64,000 bases of DNA from Bacteroides intestinalis (lineage in GTDB: Bacteria; Bacteroidota; Bacteroidia; Bacteroidales; Bacteroidaceae). Position numbers and translations under genes: made by a program. Positions 35,641 through 44,497 of this stretch are shown in pieces (within the stretch, counting starts at the first letter, position 1; every line of letters begins with the position of its first letter). The notes beneath the pieces were generated by a model. The model was given only the letters and a program-made list of their open reading frames with translations. It was not told the origin of the DNA and did no database searches. The stretch spans positions 368,363 to 432,362 of the forward strand of contig NZ_CABJDN010000007.1 of the NCBI RefSeq assembly GCF_902364365.1, given 5' to 3'.

Positions 35641-36975
35641 TCATCTCGTTTTATAACGGAAACGCAGCCAAAGCATAATACCTGCACTCGTCAGTCCGAA
35701 TGGGAAAGCCATCCATACACCAACCGTACCCCAACCCAGTACGAAACCACATAGGTATCCTACAGGCAAAGATATAACAAAATAGGAAATAAATGCAATG
35801 AACATCATCGGTTTTACGTCCGCAATACCGCGCAGGGCATTGGCAAAGCTGATTTGCAGACCATCACCAAACTGATAAACCAAAAATGGAAGGAACAAAG
35901 AAGACACCATGGCAGAAACCTCCACACTATCCGTGAACCAGCTCCCCACATGATTGCGCAATAGGAACACGATACTCAGAAGCACCACTGCCATTGCCAA
36001 GATGAGGTGATAACCGGCATATGCCGAACGACGGACATTCACCATATCGTTCTGCCCCTTGAAGTTACTGACACGAACGGCAATCGCCGCCCCCATCCCA
36101 TAAAACATCATAAAGGTGAACTGAGAAATAGTAAGCATAATCTGATGCGACGCCAAAGCAATGGTTCCCAACCAACCGACCATGATTGTACTGAGGCTGA
36201 ATGAAGCCGTTTCCATGCCCATCTGCAAACCAACAGGCCAGCCAAGTCCATTCAGTCTTCTGAACATTTGTTTCGACCATCCCAGGCGGAAGAATCCCGC
36301 CTTATATCTTAAGAATCTGCGACTACGGAAAACAATCAGTGCAAAAACAATGACCATAACAATACGTGAAAACAAGGTACTGATACCCGCGCCCAACAAC
36401 CCCAATTCCGGGAAACCGAACTTTCCGTAAATCAGTATATAGTTACCTACGATATTCAATGCATTTCCACCAAGAAGCACCCACATGGCTGTCTGTGTTT
36501 GGGTGATGCCATCCGTGAATTGCTTAAAGCCATTAAATAGCATAACAAATACCAGGGATGCCAACAGAATCAGGAAATAGGGTTTTATCAAGGGAAGCAG
36601 TTCCTCGGGCTGTCCCATGTATTCCACACAGAAATAGACGACAGTCATGATAAGCGTCAGCAACAGTGCCACCAACACATTGGCAAGCAGACTTGAACGC
36701 AAAGCTTGTCCGGCCTCCATGAAACGACGGTTGCCGTAGAATTCACCCACCACAGGCGTCAGTCCATAAGAGAAACCGGTACTGAAAATAATGCAAAGTG
36801 TAAAAAGATTGTTGGTGAAAGAAGCGGCAGCCAACTCGGCCGTGCTGTGGTGTCCCACCATCAAGGTATCGGCAAATCCAAGAACAATGACCCCCATCTG
36901 GCCGATAACGATGGGAAGCCCTAAGTAAAAGAGGGCTTTATAGTGCCCCTTGTATGTAGCAATTAATCTATTCAT
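35641..36975 (-). CDS. MATE family efflux transporter
   Basis: A 444-residue, twelve-helix transporter of the MATE family, which exports cationic compounds in exchange for Na+ or H+. Features include the N-terminal LGLPIVIGQMGVIVLGFADTLMVGHHSTAELAAASF, DinF/NorM-like spacing, and the middle LGWPVGLQMGMETASFSLSTIMVGWLG that starts the second half. Its start codon overlaps the stop of the M16 peptidase (ATGA at 36972-36975), so both are in one transcript. Nothing suggests the substrate. Confidence 0.93.
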   Translation of the reverse strand: MNRLIATYKGHYKALFYLGLPIVIGQMGVIVLGFADTLMVGHHSTAELAAASFTNNLFTLCIIFSTGFSYGLTPVVGEFYGNRRFMEAGQALRSSLLANVLVALLLTLIMTVVYFCVEYMGQPEELLPLIKPYFLILLASLVFVMLFNGFKQFTDGITQTQTAMWVLLGGNALNIVGNYILIYGKFGFPELGLLGAGISTLFSRIVMVIVFALIVFRSRRFLRYKAGFFRLGWSKQMFRRLNGLGWPVGLQMGMETASFSLSTIMVGWLGTIALASHQIMLTISQFTFMMFYGMGAAIAVRVSNFKGQNDMVNVRRSAYAGYHLILAMAVVLLSIVFLLRNHVGSWFTDSVEVSAMVSSLFLPFLVYQFGDGLQISFANALRGIADVKPMMFIAFISYFVISLPVGYLCGFVLGWGTVGVWMAFPFGLTSAGIMLWLRFRYKTR

Positions 36976-38207
36976 TTATCTTTCTCATAATATAATACCA
37001 CCGAGTTTTCCTCACGGAAAGCCTCTTGTGCAACTGCCTTCAGCTGCTCTGCCGTCACTGCGCGATACCGCTCCACCTCACGTTCTATATCCTCCGCCTG
37101 CCCGGTCAGTTCGAACCATGCCAGATTTGTGGCTACATTCAGGTAATTGATATTCCCGAATATCTGGGTGGATTCAAACTTATTCTTTACTTTCTCCAAT
37201 TCCTTTTCTTCTATCGCCACTTGCTGTAACTCCTGCAACTCTTTACGTACAGCGGCCTCAGCCTGTTCCAGTGACACTCCGGCCGACGGTTTTCCACTGA
37301 TATGCAGTAATCCCGCATCACGCGTTCCCGAAATATAAGCATCTATGCCGGAGAATAATTTCTGTTCCTGCACCAACCGACGGTTCAAGCGACTGGAACG
37401 TCCGTTACTAAGGATATCTGAAAGGATGTCAAAGGCGTAATAGTCAGGATGCCCGCGACTACACATATGATAGGCCATGAACAGCGCATCCAAGGGAACA
37501 GGACGTTTCACTACCTGCCTGCGTTCCTGTGTCTGTACGGGTTCCTGCGGCAATTGTCTCACAGGCACATCCCTGCGGGGAATCGGGCCGAACCATTTTT
37601 CTGTCAATCGAACAGCTTCTTCCCATGATATATTTCCGGTAACGGCAAGCACGGCATTATTAGGTGCATAAAAGCGGTAAAAGAATGATTTCACTTCCTC
37701 CAGTGTAGCTTGTTCGATGTGCGATAAATCCTTCCCGATGGTAGGCCAGCGGTACGGATGCACCTCGTAAGCCAACGGACGGATAAGATGTCCCACATCT
37801 CCGTAAGGCTGGTTCAGACAACGCTGTTTGAACTCCTCCATGACCACACCGCGCTGCACCTCAAGGCTTTGTTCACTGAATGCCAGCTCCAGCATACGGT
37901 CGGACTCCAGCCAGAAGCCAATCTCTACATTCGACTTGGGGACGGTGAGGTAATAGTTCGTAATGTCATTGTTCGTCCAGGCATTGTTTTCTCCACCTGC
38001 CGACTGCAAAGGAGCATCATAGTCGGGTATATTCACAGAACCGCCAAACATCAGATGTTCAAACAGATGGGCAAAGCCGGTATGTTCGGGATCTTCGTCT
38101 CGGGCACCTACATCATAGACGATGTTCAGTGCTACCATCTGAGTACTGAGGTCCTGGTAATGCACCAGTCGCAGACCGTTATTAAGACAATATTTATTTA
38201 TTTTCAT
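36972..38207 (-). CDS. M16 family zinc peptidase
   Basis: A 411-residue pitrilysin-type peptidase consisting of one M16 pair (about 45 kDa). The inverted zinc motif HLFEH in GFAHLFEHLMFGG is present, with the distal Glu of SLEVQRGVVMEEFKQR. RDxG-like ARDEDPEHTG precedes it. No signal peptide is visible, so it acts in the cytoplasm or is exported otherwise. It lies between the cyclophilin (upstream) and MATE genes on the minus strand; a GC-rich 15-bp hairpin sits in its leader at 38244-38289. Confidence 0.92.
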   Translation of the reverse strand: MKINKYCLNNGLRLVHYQDLSTQMVALNIVYDVGARDEDPEHTGFAHLFEHLMFGGSVNIPDYDAPLQSAGGENNAWTNNDITNYYLTVPKSNVEIGFWLESDRMLELAFSEQSLEVQRGVVMEEFKQRCLNQPYGDVGHLIRPLAYEVHPYRWPTIGKDLSHIEQATLEEVKSFFYRFYAPNNAVLAVTGNISWEEAVRLTEKWFGPIPRRDVPVRQLPQEPVQTQERRQVVKRPVPLDALFMAYHMCSRGHPDYYAFDILSDILSNGRSSRLNRRLVQEQKLFSGIDAYISGTRDAGLLHISGKPSAGVSLEQAEAAVRKELQELQQVAIEEKELEKVKNKFESTQIFGNINYLNVATNLAWFELTGQAEDIEREVERYRAVTAEQLKAVAQEAFREENSVVLYYEKDK

Positions 38208-38243
38208 AAAATAGCGATTGTTACTTATTGGTGGAATTAAAGA

Positions 38244-38289
38244 ATAGGTACGCGGACGTCCGCCTAATCCGTGTCGTCCGCGTACCTAT
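38244..38289. repeat. 15-bp perfect hairpin with 9-mer word repeats
   Basis: ATAGGTACGCGGACG (38244-38258) pairs exactly with 38275-38289 around a 16-base loop. Read through, the right half is a 9-base ladder: GTCCGCCTA, ATCCGTGTC, GTCCGCGTA. It shares the 12-mer AGAATAGGTACG with the array at 40641-40728, and the ATCCGTGTC word with 49953-50045. Confidence 0.85.
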
Positions 38290-38316
38290 CTGTTTTGAAC
38301 TAATTTCACCAACAGT

Positions 38317-39156
38317 TTAGTCCAATACTGTCACTTTCTTGATCTTCACATCCTCTTCCGGGCGGTCGCTACGATCCGTTTTTACCTGTTGTATCTTATC
38401 TACTATATCCATGCCTTCGATCACTTCACCGAACACAGTATATTCACCATCCAAGTGTGGAGTACCACCTACCGTAGTATAAGCCTTCACCTGCTCCGGT
38501 GTAAAGTGGAATTCCGGTTGTTTGGCAACTTCCGCCTCAGCCTGTGCAAACAGTGTATCCTGCAAGTTCATCAGACCATCCTGGTCATTTTCCTTACGCA
38601 TCTTATAGATTTCCTTCATGTGCTTCTGTGCTAAAGCATTGAACACAGTAGTCAGACGATTCTGATTCATCTGGTTCTCCATCCCCAGCAACGTAGTATC
38701 ATTATACACTTTACCCGTCACAATGTAGAACTGGCAACCTGATGATTCCTTCTTCGGATTCACATTGTCACCCTGACGCGCAGCCGACAATGCACCTTTC
38801 TTATGGAAATACTTCGGATAAACAAACTCAGCCGGAATAGTATAACCTACATCGCCTGCACCCAGCATCTTTCCTTTCGGAGCATTCTTTGACTCAGGGT
38901 CGCCTGCCTGTATCATAAAATCCTTGATGACACGGTGGAACAATGTACCTTCGTATGTACCCTCTTCCGCCAGTTTGATGAAGTTATCACGATGTTGCGG
39001 CGTCTCATTATACAGTTTCACGATAATGTCACCCGCAGTTGTTTCAATCTTCAATTTAGTTTCCTGATCCATGTTTCTATCTTTCTTTTGTCCCGATTGG
39101 CAAGCTGTAACGCTGCAAATCAGTATGGTTAATAATACGATGAAATTCCTCTTCAT
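38317..39156 (-). CDS. cyclophilin-type peptidyl-prolyl isomerase, lipoprotein
   Basis: A 279-residue periplasmic lipoprotein (lipobox SVTAC, Cys19) with a cyclophilin domain from about 35. FHRVIKDFMIQAGD and the SSGCQFYIVTGK segment correspond to the active-site strands. An insertion of about 40 residues (LAQKHMKEIYKMRKENDQDGLMNLQDTLFAQAEAEVAKQ) is found in Bacteroidota homologues. It probably speeds proline isomerisation of proteins crossing the periplasm. A minus-strand TATATTTG (39183-39190) is a plausible -7 element; the divergent NtrC-type regulator starts 92 bases away. Confidence 0.92.
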   Translation of the reverse strand: MKRNFIVLLTILICSVTACQSGQKKDRNMDQETKLKIETTAGDIIVKLYNETPQHRDNFIKLAEEGTYEGTLFHRVIKDFMIQAGDPESKNAPKGKMLGAGDVGYTIPAEFVYPKYFHKKGALSAARQGDNVNPKKESSGCQFYIVTGKVYNDTTLLGMENQMNQNRLTTVFNALAQKHMKEIYKMRKENDQDGLMNLQDTLFAQAEAEVAKQPEFHFTPEQVKAYTTVGGTPHLDGEYTVFGEVIEGMDIVDKIQQVKTDRSDRPEEDVKIKKVTVLD

Positions 39157-39211
39157 AACGCTTTTTATTTAAATTAAGTTTGCAAATATACGATTTTCAG
39201 ACAAATCGGTT

Positions 39212-39219
39212 TACCTTTG
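39212..39219 (+). promoter_or_regulatory. -7 element before the NtrC-class regulator
   Basis: TACCTTTG, 28 bases before ATG 39248. No TTTG at the proper -33 distance. The minus strand carries TATATTTG at 39183-39190 for the cyclophilin gene, so the two genes have back-to-back promoters. Confidence 0.5.
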
Positions 39220-39247
39220 TGTCTTAAAAGAGACAAAAGATAAGGCA

Positions 39248-40606
39248 ATGAAATCTATACTCATCGTTGAAGACGACATTACTTACGGTATGATGCTGAA
39301 GACCTGGTTAGGCAAAAAAGGCTTTCAGGTAGCTTCCGTCAGCAGTATCGCCCGCGCCCAGAAACATTTGGGAACAGAGGGTGCCGACTTGATTTTGTCC
39401 GACCTGCGTCTGCCCGACAAGGACGGCATCGACCTGTTGAAGTGGTTGGGAGAGCAAGGTCTGTCCATTCCACTCATCATGATGACGAGCTATGCTGATA
39501 TACAATCGGCGGTGCAAGCCATGAAATTAGGTGCCAGCGACTACGTTGCCAAGCCTGTAAATCCAGACGAACTTCTAAAGAAAATAAGTGAGGCTGTGAA
39601 ACAACCCGCTGCTTCTCCCAGACAAGCCCCCAGTTCCGGGAAAGGAGAAAGTACCCATCAAAAAAATGCAGGCAACACTCCGTCTTCCGACTATCTGGAA
39701 GGAGAAAGTGATGCAGCCAAACAACTCTATAATTATGTAAGACTGGTTGCCCCCACCACTATGTCGGTGCTGATCAATGGTGCCAGCGGAACGGGCAAGG
39801 AATATGTAGCCCACCGTATCCATCAACTCAGCAAGCGTGCCGGACAGCCTTTCGTCGCCATCGACTGTGGCTCCATCCCTAAAGAACTTGCCGCATCGGA
39901 GTTCTTCGGACACGTCAAAGGTTCATTCACCGGAGCATTGACAGACAAAACAGGAGCCTTTGTTGCAGCCAACGGAGGAACCATCTTCCTCGATGAAATA
40001 GGTAATCTCAGTTACGAAGTTCAGATACAACTGTTACGTGCTTTGCAGGAACGAAAAATCCGTCCGGTAGGTTCCAATAAAGAAATCACTGTAGATGTGC
40101 GCCTGGTTTCCGCTACGAATGAAGATTTGGAACAAGCCATCGAGAAAGGAACTTTCCGTCAGGATCTGTTCCACCGTATCAATGAGTTCACCCTACGCAT
40201 GCCCGAACTCAAGGACCGGAGAGAAGACATCCTTCTCTTTGCCAACTTCTTCCTCGACCAAGCCAATCGGGAACTGGACAAACAATTGATCGGATTCGAT
40301 GATGCAGCATCCAGAGCTTTGCTGGAATACCACTGGCCGGGAAATCTGCGACAGATGAAGAATGTGGTACGCCGTGCCACCCTATTAGCGCAGGACCAAC
40401 TTATCACGTTGAAAGAATTGACCGAGTTGCAACAAATCACTCATCCTCACGTAGGTCTGCCATTGCGTAATGAAGAAGCAGAAAAACATCAGATAATTGA
40501 AGCATTACGGCAAACGGGAAATAACAAGAGCCGGGCAGCTCAACTGTTGGGTATAGACCGCAAAACCCTGTATAATAAACTAAAACTTTACGAAATAGAG
40601 AGCTAA
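39248..40606 (+). CDS. sigma-54-dependent response regulator, NtrC class
   Basis: A 452-residue activator. The receiver domain has D52 (LILSDLRLPDKDG) and K102. The AAA+ domain has Walker A GASGTGKE (178-185), the sigma-54 contact loop GSFTGA (225-230; the usual Ala is Ser here), Walker B GGTIFLDEIGN and the R-finger region. A Fis-type helix-turn-helix is at about 425-448 (NKSRAAQLLGIDRKTLYNKL). It should remodel sigma-54 polymerase at promoters with upstream binding sites. Such a promoter with TTCCACAC sites lies immediately downstream (40741-40883). Its kinase is probably the hybrid kinase at 33267. Confidence 0.96.
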   Translation: MKSILIVEDDITYGMMLKTWLGKKGFQVASVSSIARAQKHLGTEGADLILSDLRLPDKDGIDLLKWLGEQGLSIPLIMMTSYADIQSAVQAMKLGASDYVAKPVNPDELLKKISEAVKQPAASPRQAPSSGKGESTHQKNAGNTPSSDYLEGESDAAKQLYNYVRLVAPTTMSVLINGASGTGKEYVAHRIHQLSKRAGQPFVAIDCGSIPKELAASEFFGHVKGSFTGALTDKTGAFVAANGGTIFLDEIGNLSYEVQIQLLRALQERKIRPVGSNKEITVDVRLVSATNEDLEQAIEKGTFRQDLFHRINEFTLRMPELKDRREDILLFANFFLDQANRELDKQLIGFDDAASRALLEYHWPGNLRQMKNVVRRATLLAQDQLITLKELTELQQITHPHVGLPLRNEEAEKHQIIEALRQTGNNKSRAAQLLGIDRKTLYNKLKLYEIES

Positions 40607-40640
40607 AAAGGCTCTTCGCACCGTTTCCCAACCGCATCAG

Positions 40641-40728
40641 GTCCGTACCTACTCCGTATCTATACAGTTAGAATAGGTACGGACTTGATACGGCGTTGGT
40701 ACGGGCTTGACACGGACTTGGTATGCAA
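40641..40728. repeat. eight consecutive 11-mers with reverse-complement symmetry
   Basis: The stretch divides into eight 11-base units without remainder. The first, GTCCGTACCTA (40641), is the exact reverse complement of the fourth, TAGGTACGGAC (40674). Units two (CTCCGTATCTA) and five to seven (TTGATACGGCG, TTGGTACGGGC, TTGACACGGAC) are variants of the same words. No gene is in this 374-base gap. Confidence 0.85.
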
Positions 40729-40740
40729 CAGAGCACCTTA

Positions 40741-40800
40741 GTGTGGAATTTTTCCACACCTGATTCCACACTTTCCACACAATTCCACACAATTCCACAC
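40741..40800. repeat. TTCCACAC cluster, candidate enhancer of the sigma-54 promoter
   Basis: GTGTGGAA at 40741, then TTCCACAC at 40752, 40764, 40773, 40783 and 40793, spaced 9-12 bases. The first two form a perfect palindrome with a 3-base centre. The cluster is 67 to 126 bases before the -24 element, the normal distance for NtrC-class sites. Confidence 0.75.
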
Positions 40801-40866
40801 TGTACCACATATTCCAAAACCTTCAATAATACTAATAATCAACAACTTACCCGATTACCCTTCTCA

Positions 40867-40883
40867 CTGGCACGTGCTTTGCA
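40867..40883 (+). promoter_or_regulatory. sigma-54 (-24/-12) promoter
   Basis: CTGGCACG at -24 and TTGCA at -12 with five bases between TGGCAC (40868-40873) and TTGCA (40879-40883). This equals the RpoN consensus. Expected transcript start near 40894, about 87 bases before the small secreted protein gene. Confidence 0.88.
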
Positions 40884-40980
40884 ACTATATTTTATGTAAG
40901 TGTCAAGCTTCCTAAATCAAAAAAAGGAAACCTAAACCCTTAACTATAAAATATATATTTAGTATAACTATAAAAAGCAA

Positions 40981-41250
40981 ATGATTATGAAAAAGTTAGT
41001 ATTAGTAGCAGCCCTGTTTATGTTTGTTTGTGGTGGTTCTTTCGTGGCAAACGCTCAGGACCCGGTAAAAACTCAACAGCAACAACCGGCAACGGGAAAT
41101 ACTGAAGAGCCCAAAACCGCTGAGCCTGCCAAGGAAGAACCCAAAACAGAAGAACCAAAGGCAGAGGAACCGAAAGCTGAACAACCCGCAGCCAACGCTC
41201 CCGCCAACGGTACTCCTGCAACGGAAACACCTGCACAGCCTGCTGAATAA
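40981..41250 (+). CDS. small secreted Glu/Pro/Lys-rich protein
   Basis: An 89-residue protein (87 if it starts at the second ATG, 40987). The signal peptide is about 1-25 (KKLVLVAALFMFVCGGSFVANAQ). The mature part is short repeats of EPKxEEP followed by an Ala/Pro/Thr end, and should be disordered. No family is recognised. It has its own consensus sigma-54 promoter, lies next to an NtrC-class regulator, and ends in a strong terminator, so it is a single-gene unit that appears to be the main output of the local phosphorelay. A Cys in the signal region (VCGG) lies too early to be a lipobox. Confidence 0.8.
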   Translation: MIMKKLVLVAALFMFVCGGSFVANAQDPVKTQQQQPATGNTEEPKTAEPAKEEPKTEEPKAEEPKAEQPAANAPANGTPATETPAQPAE

Positions 41251-41268
41251 TAGTAAGCACACTGACAT

Positions 41269-41309
41269 AAAAGCCGTTCCCTACTTGTCTATTCTGGGGA
41301 ACGGCTTTT
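41269..41309 (+). terminator. intrinsic terminator of the small secreted gene
   Basis: AAAAGCCGTTCCC (41269-41281), 15-base loop, GGGAACGGCTTTT (41297-41309): 13 perfect pairs ending in a T run. Confidence 0.9.
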
Positions 41310-41417
41310 GTCGTTTCTAGTCCCAACCCTATCATCTATTTTCTTGCAGAAACTCAAATACCTACTTATAAGTACTTCATCCCCCAACGACATCCTTAAA
41401 TTACCAACAAATAGCGA

Positions 41418-41448
41418 TTTCCTACCTGTCGCCATCTCTTTACCTTTG
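41418..41448 (+). promoter_or_regulatory. putative promoter of the TonB-receptor operon
   Basis: TTTC at 41418-41421, 19-base spacer, TACCTTTG at 41441-41448, one base away from the Bacteroides consensus. ATG follows at 41494. Confidence 0.6.
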
Positions 41449-41493
41449 CAAAAAAAATAGTAGTAGCACTACCGTTTTAATATAACATCCCCG

Positions 41494-44478
41494 ATGGCTA
41501 ACAGATATATATTATTCTTTCTTTTCACTTTAGGCTTTATACAATCAGGATTCTGCCAGCATTATACAATTAAGGGACGGGTTGTTGATAACAAGAACAA
41601 GTCTCCAATGGAGTTCGTTACAGTATACTTGCCCGGATACGAATTGTGGGCCATTAGTAATGAAAAAGGAGCGTTCACTATCAATCAAGTACCAGCCGGC
41701 AAAGTAAAAATCACTGCACAATATTTGGGATACGTTACGCAGACATTGGATATAGATGTACAGAAAAACATCGAAGACCTACTAATCACACTACAGGAAA
41801 GCAATCTGACGCTAAATGAAGTGGTGGTTACAGCACAGAAAAAAACAAGTGACCCAACAACTTCATATACAATAGATCGTGCCACTCTGGATCATGCACA
41901 AATATTAAATGTCAGCAGTCTCAGCACTCTATTACCGGGCGGTAAATCAACCGGTGACCAGAATCTGGCAAGCTCTGACGAACGTATCGCTCTACGAAGC
42001 GGAAGCAGCGAAATGGGAAATGCTTCTTTCGGTACTGCTGTCACAGTAGACGGTGTGCGCCTGCAAAACAACTCGGAAATGAGCGAAACAAAAGGTGCAG
42101 GCTTGCGTAATATCAGTTCTTCAAACATTGAATCGGTAGAAATTATTACTGGAATTCCATCTGTGGAATATGGAGATTTATCAAACGGAATCGTAAAAAT
42201 AAATACGCGGAAAGGGAAAACACCGTTTATCATCGAATTGGCCACCCAACCTAAAACAAAACAAATTGCCATAAGTAAAGGCTTTTTGCTTGGAGACAGA
42301 GCAGGTACAATTAATACCAGTTTGGAACGCACAAAGTCAACCTCTGACTTGGCCTCTCCACATACTGCCTATGATCGCAATTCTTTAACATTGACTTACT
42401 CTAATACCCTGAACCGGAAAGCACAGCGTCCACTTTCACTGAATGCGGGCTTTACCGGAAACATAGGTGGTTACAATTCTGAAGCCGACCCGGATGCTTT
42501 TAAAGATACTTATACAAAAACACGCGATTACACTTTTCGCGGAAACATCGGACTGAACTGGCTGTTGAACAGACCATGGATAACCAACCTCTCACTGACA
42601 GCCTCCATGTCATACTCAGACAAGCTGTCTAAAGTAAACACCAATAAAAGTAGCGCATCCACACAGCCCCTTATTCATAGTACGCAGGAAGGATATTTCA
42701 TAGCAAGTAACTATGATGAGAATCCAAATGCTGAAATTATCCTCAGTCCTACCGGATACTGGTATCAACTGGCATATACCGATAACAAACCTGTCAGCTA
42801 TGCAGTGAAACTAAAAGCCGACTGGGCAAAACGTTGGGGAAAGATTTCCAACAGAATCATGCTTGGGGCGGAACTGAATAGTAGCGGTAACAAAGGCCGG
42901 GGACTCTATTACGATGATATGCGCTATGCACCTACCTGGCGTGAATATCGCTATGATGAATTACCATTCCTTAATAATATAGCAGGCTATCTGGAAGATA
43001 GAATAACACTTCCTCTCGGAGGGAACTCTTCTTCCCTGGAATTGACAGCAGGAGTACGTTCGGATATCACCTATATCAAGAATTCCGAATACGGAACAGC
43101 AAATAGTTTCTCTCCACGTTTCAATGCGCAATATACATTATGGAAGAATGCAGATAAATGGGTCAGCGATTTAAATGTATATGGCGGTGTAGGTAAATCC
43201 GTAAAACTACCTTCATTTGAAGTCCTTTACCCATCACCCTCTTACTCGGACAAACTGGCCTTTGCTCCAGGAACCATGAGTGACGGAACCACCTTCTATG
43301 CTTACAGCACGATTCCCTCAAAAGCCATCTATAATCCCGATCTGAAGTGGCAATATACCCGACAAGCAGAGATAGGTATGGAAGCCACCATCAAAGGAAC
43401 AAGGATTTCAGTATCAGCTTTCCGGAACAAAACATATAATCCATACATGCGTACAAATGTATACACACCTTATTCTTATAATCTGACTACTCAAGAGCAT
43501 CTGAATAATTGCGAAATTCCTTCGGCAAACAGGGTTTACAGCATTGACCAGCAGACAGGTATCGTTACTGTTACAGATAAAACAGGTGCATACCCAAGCC
43601 AAGAATTATCTTATAATACCCGCAATACATTCAAATCGAACATCCAATATAGAAACGGTTCACCGGTAGAAAGAATGGGACTCGACTGGATTATTGATTT
43701 CGCACAAATCCCCGCACTGAGAACATCAGTCCGCCTGGATGGAAATTATTACTATTATAAAGGTATAGAAGAAAACCTGATTGCATGGATGCCAAGCTCA
43801 GCATCGAATATGGCTGATGGCAACCCATATAAGTATGTGGGTTATTATGGAGGTTCCTCCATAACCTCTACTTCCTCTTCTGCTTCTGCTTCCGTTTCTA
43901 ACGGCAGCTTGTCTAAACAGCTAAATATGAATCTGACTATCACAACGCATATTCCCAAAATACGAATGATCCTCTCTATGAGAATAGAAGGTTCCTTCTA
44001 TAATTATAAGAAGAATTTGTCGGAATACAGCAACGGAGAAAGTAGAGGCTTTGCCCTGGAGAATGCCGGAGATTACTTTAGTACTGATTATGATATCTAC
44101 GGAAAAAACAAATATGTAGCTGTTTACCCGCTCTATTACTCTACGTGGGAAGATCCGGATACCCGGATACCTTTTGCAGAGAAATTTGCATGGGCAAAGG
44201 AGAATGACACAGCGTTATATAATGAGCTGGCAAAACTCGTAACTAAATCGAGTACATCTTACTATTTTAACCCCAACAAGATTTCCTCGTATTTCTCCGC
44301 CAACATTAACCTGACAAAAGAGATCGGAGATTTTGCCTCCATTTCATTCTATGCGAATAATTTTTTCAACCACATGGGGCGGGTGAAATCATCACAAAAC
44401 AATCAGGAATCATCACTCTACAACAGTTCATACATTCCGCAGTTCTACTACGGATTGTCAATCAGACTAAAATTATAA
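41494..44478 (+). CDS. TonB-dependent outer-membrane receptor
   Basis: A 994-residue receptor: signal peptide (about 1-21), a CarboxypepD_reg-like beta-sandwich (about 24-100: YTIKGRVVDNKNKSPMEFVTVYLPGYE), plug (about 115-230, with VDGVRLQN and ESVEIITGIPSVEYGDLSNGIVKINTR), then a barrel to the C-terminus. It is not SusC: no SusD follows and the TonB box differs. Companion genes (two companion proteins, PepSY-like and an ABC system) suggest uptake of a metal complex. It starts an apparent operon to at least 48669. The substrate is unknown. Confidence 0.92.
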   Translation: MANRYILFFLFTLGFIQSGFCQHYTIKGRVVDNKNKSPMEFVTVYLPGYELWAISNEKGAFTINQVPAGKVKITAQYLGYVTQTLDIDVQKNIEDLLITLQESNLTLNEVVVTAQKKTSDPTTSYTIDRATLDHAQILNVSSLSTLLPGGKSTGDQNLASSDERIALRSGSSEMGNASFGTAVTVDGVRLQNNSEMSETKGAGLRNISSSNIESVEIITGIPSVEYGDLSNGIVKINTRKGKTPFIIELATQPKTKQIAISKGFLLGDRAGTINTSLERTKSTSDLASPHTAYDRNSLTLTYSNTLNRKAQRPLSLNAGFTGNIGGYNSEADPDAFKDTYTKTRDYTFRGNIGLNWLLNRPWITNLSLTASMSYSDKLSKVNTNKSSASTQPLIHSTQEGYFIASNYDENPNAEIILSPTGYWYQLAYTDNKPVSYAVKLKADWAKRWGKISNRIMLGAELNSSGNKGRGLYYDDMRYAPTWREYRYDELPFLNNIAGYLEDRITLPLGGNSSSLELTAGVRSDITYIKNSEYGTANSFSPRFNAQYTLWKNADKWVSDLNVYGGVGKSVKLPSFEVLYPSPSYSDKLAFAPGTMSDGTTFYAYSTIPSKAIYNPDLKWQYTRQAEIGMEATIKGTRISVSAFRNKTYNPYMRTNVYTPYSYNLTTQEHLNNCEIPSANRVYSIDQQTGIVTVTDKTGAYPSQELSYNTRNTFKSNIQYRNGSPVERMGLDWIIDFAQIPALRTSVRLDGNYYYYKGIEENLIAWMPSSASNMADGNPYKYVGYYGGSSITSTSSSASASVSNGSLSKQLNMNLTITTHIPKIRMILSMRIEGSFYNYKKNLSEYSNGESRGFALENAGDYFSTDYDIYGKNKYVAVYPLYYSTWEDPDTRIPFAEKFAWAKENDTALYNELAKLVTKSSTSYYFNPNKISSYFSANINLTKEIGDFASISFYANNFFNHMGRVKSSQNNQESSLYNSSYIPQFYYGLSIRLKL

Positions 44479-44497
44479 GTGTTTAATTAAAATAGAA

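Noticed and set aside
40981..41268. Antisense frames opposite the small secreted gene
   Set aside because: Artefacts of the repeated Glu/Pro/Lys codons; the plus frame has signal peptide, promoter and terminator.
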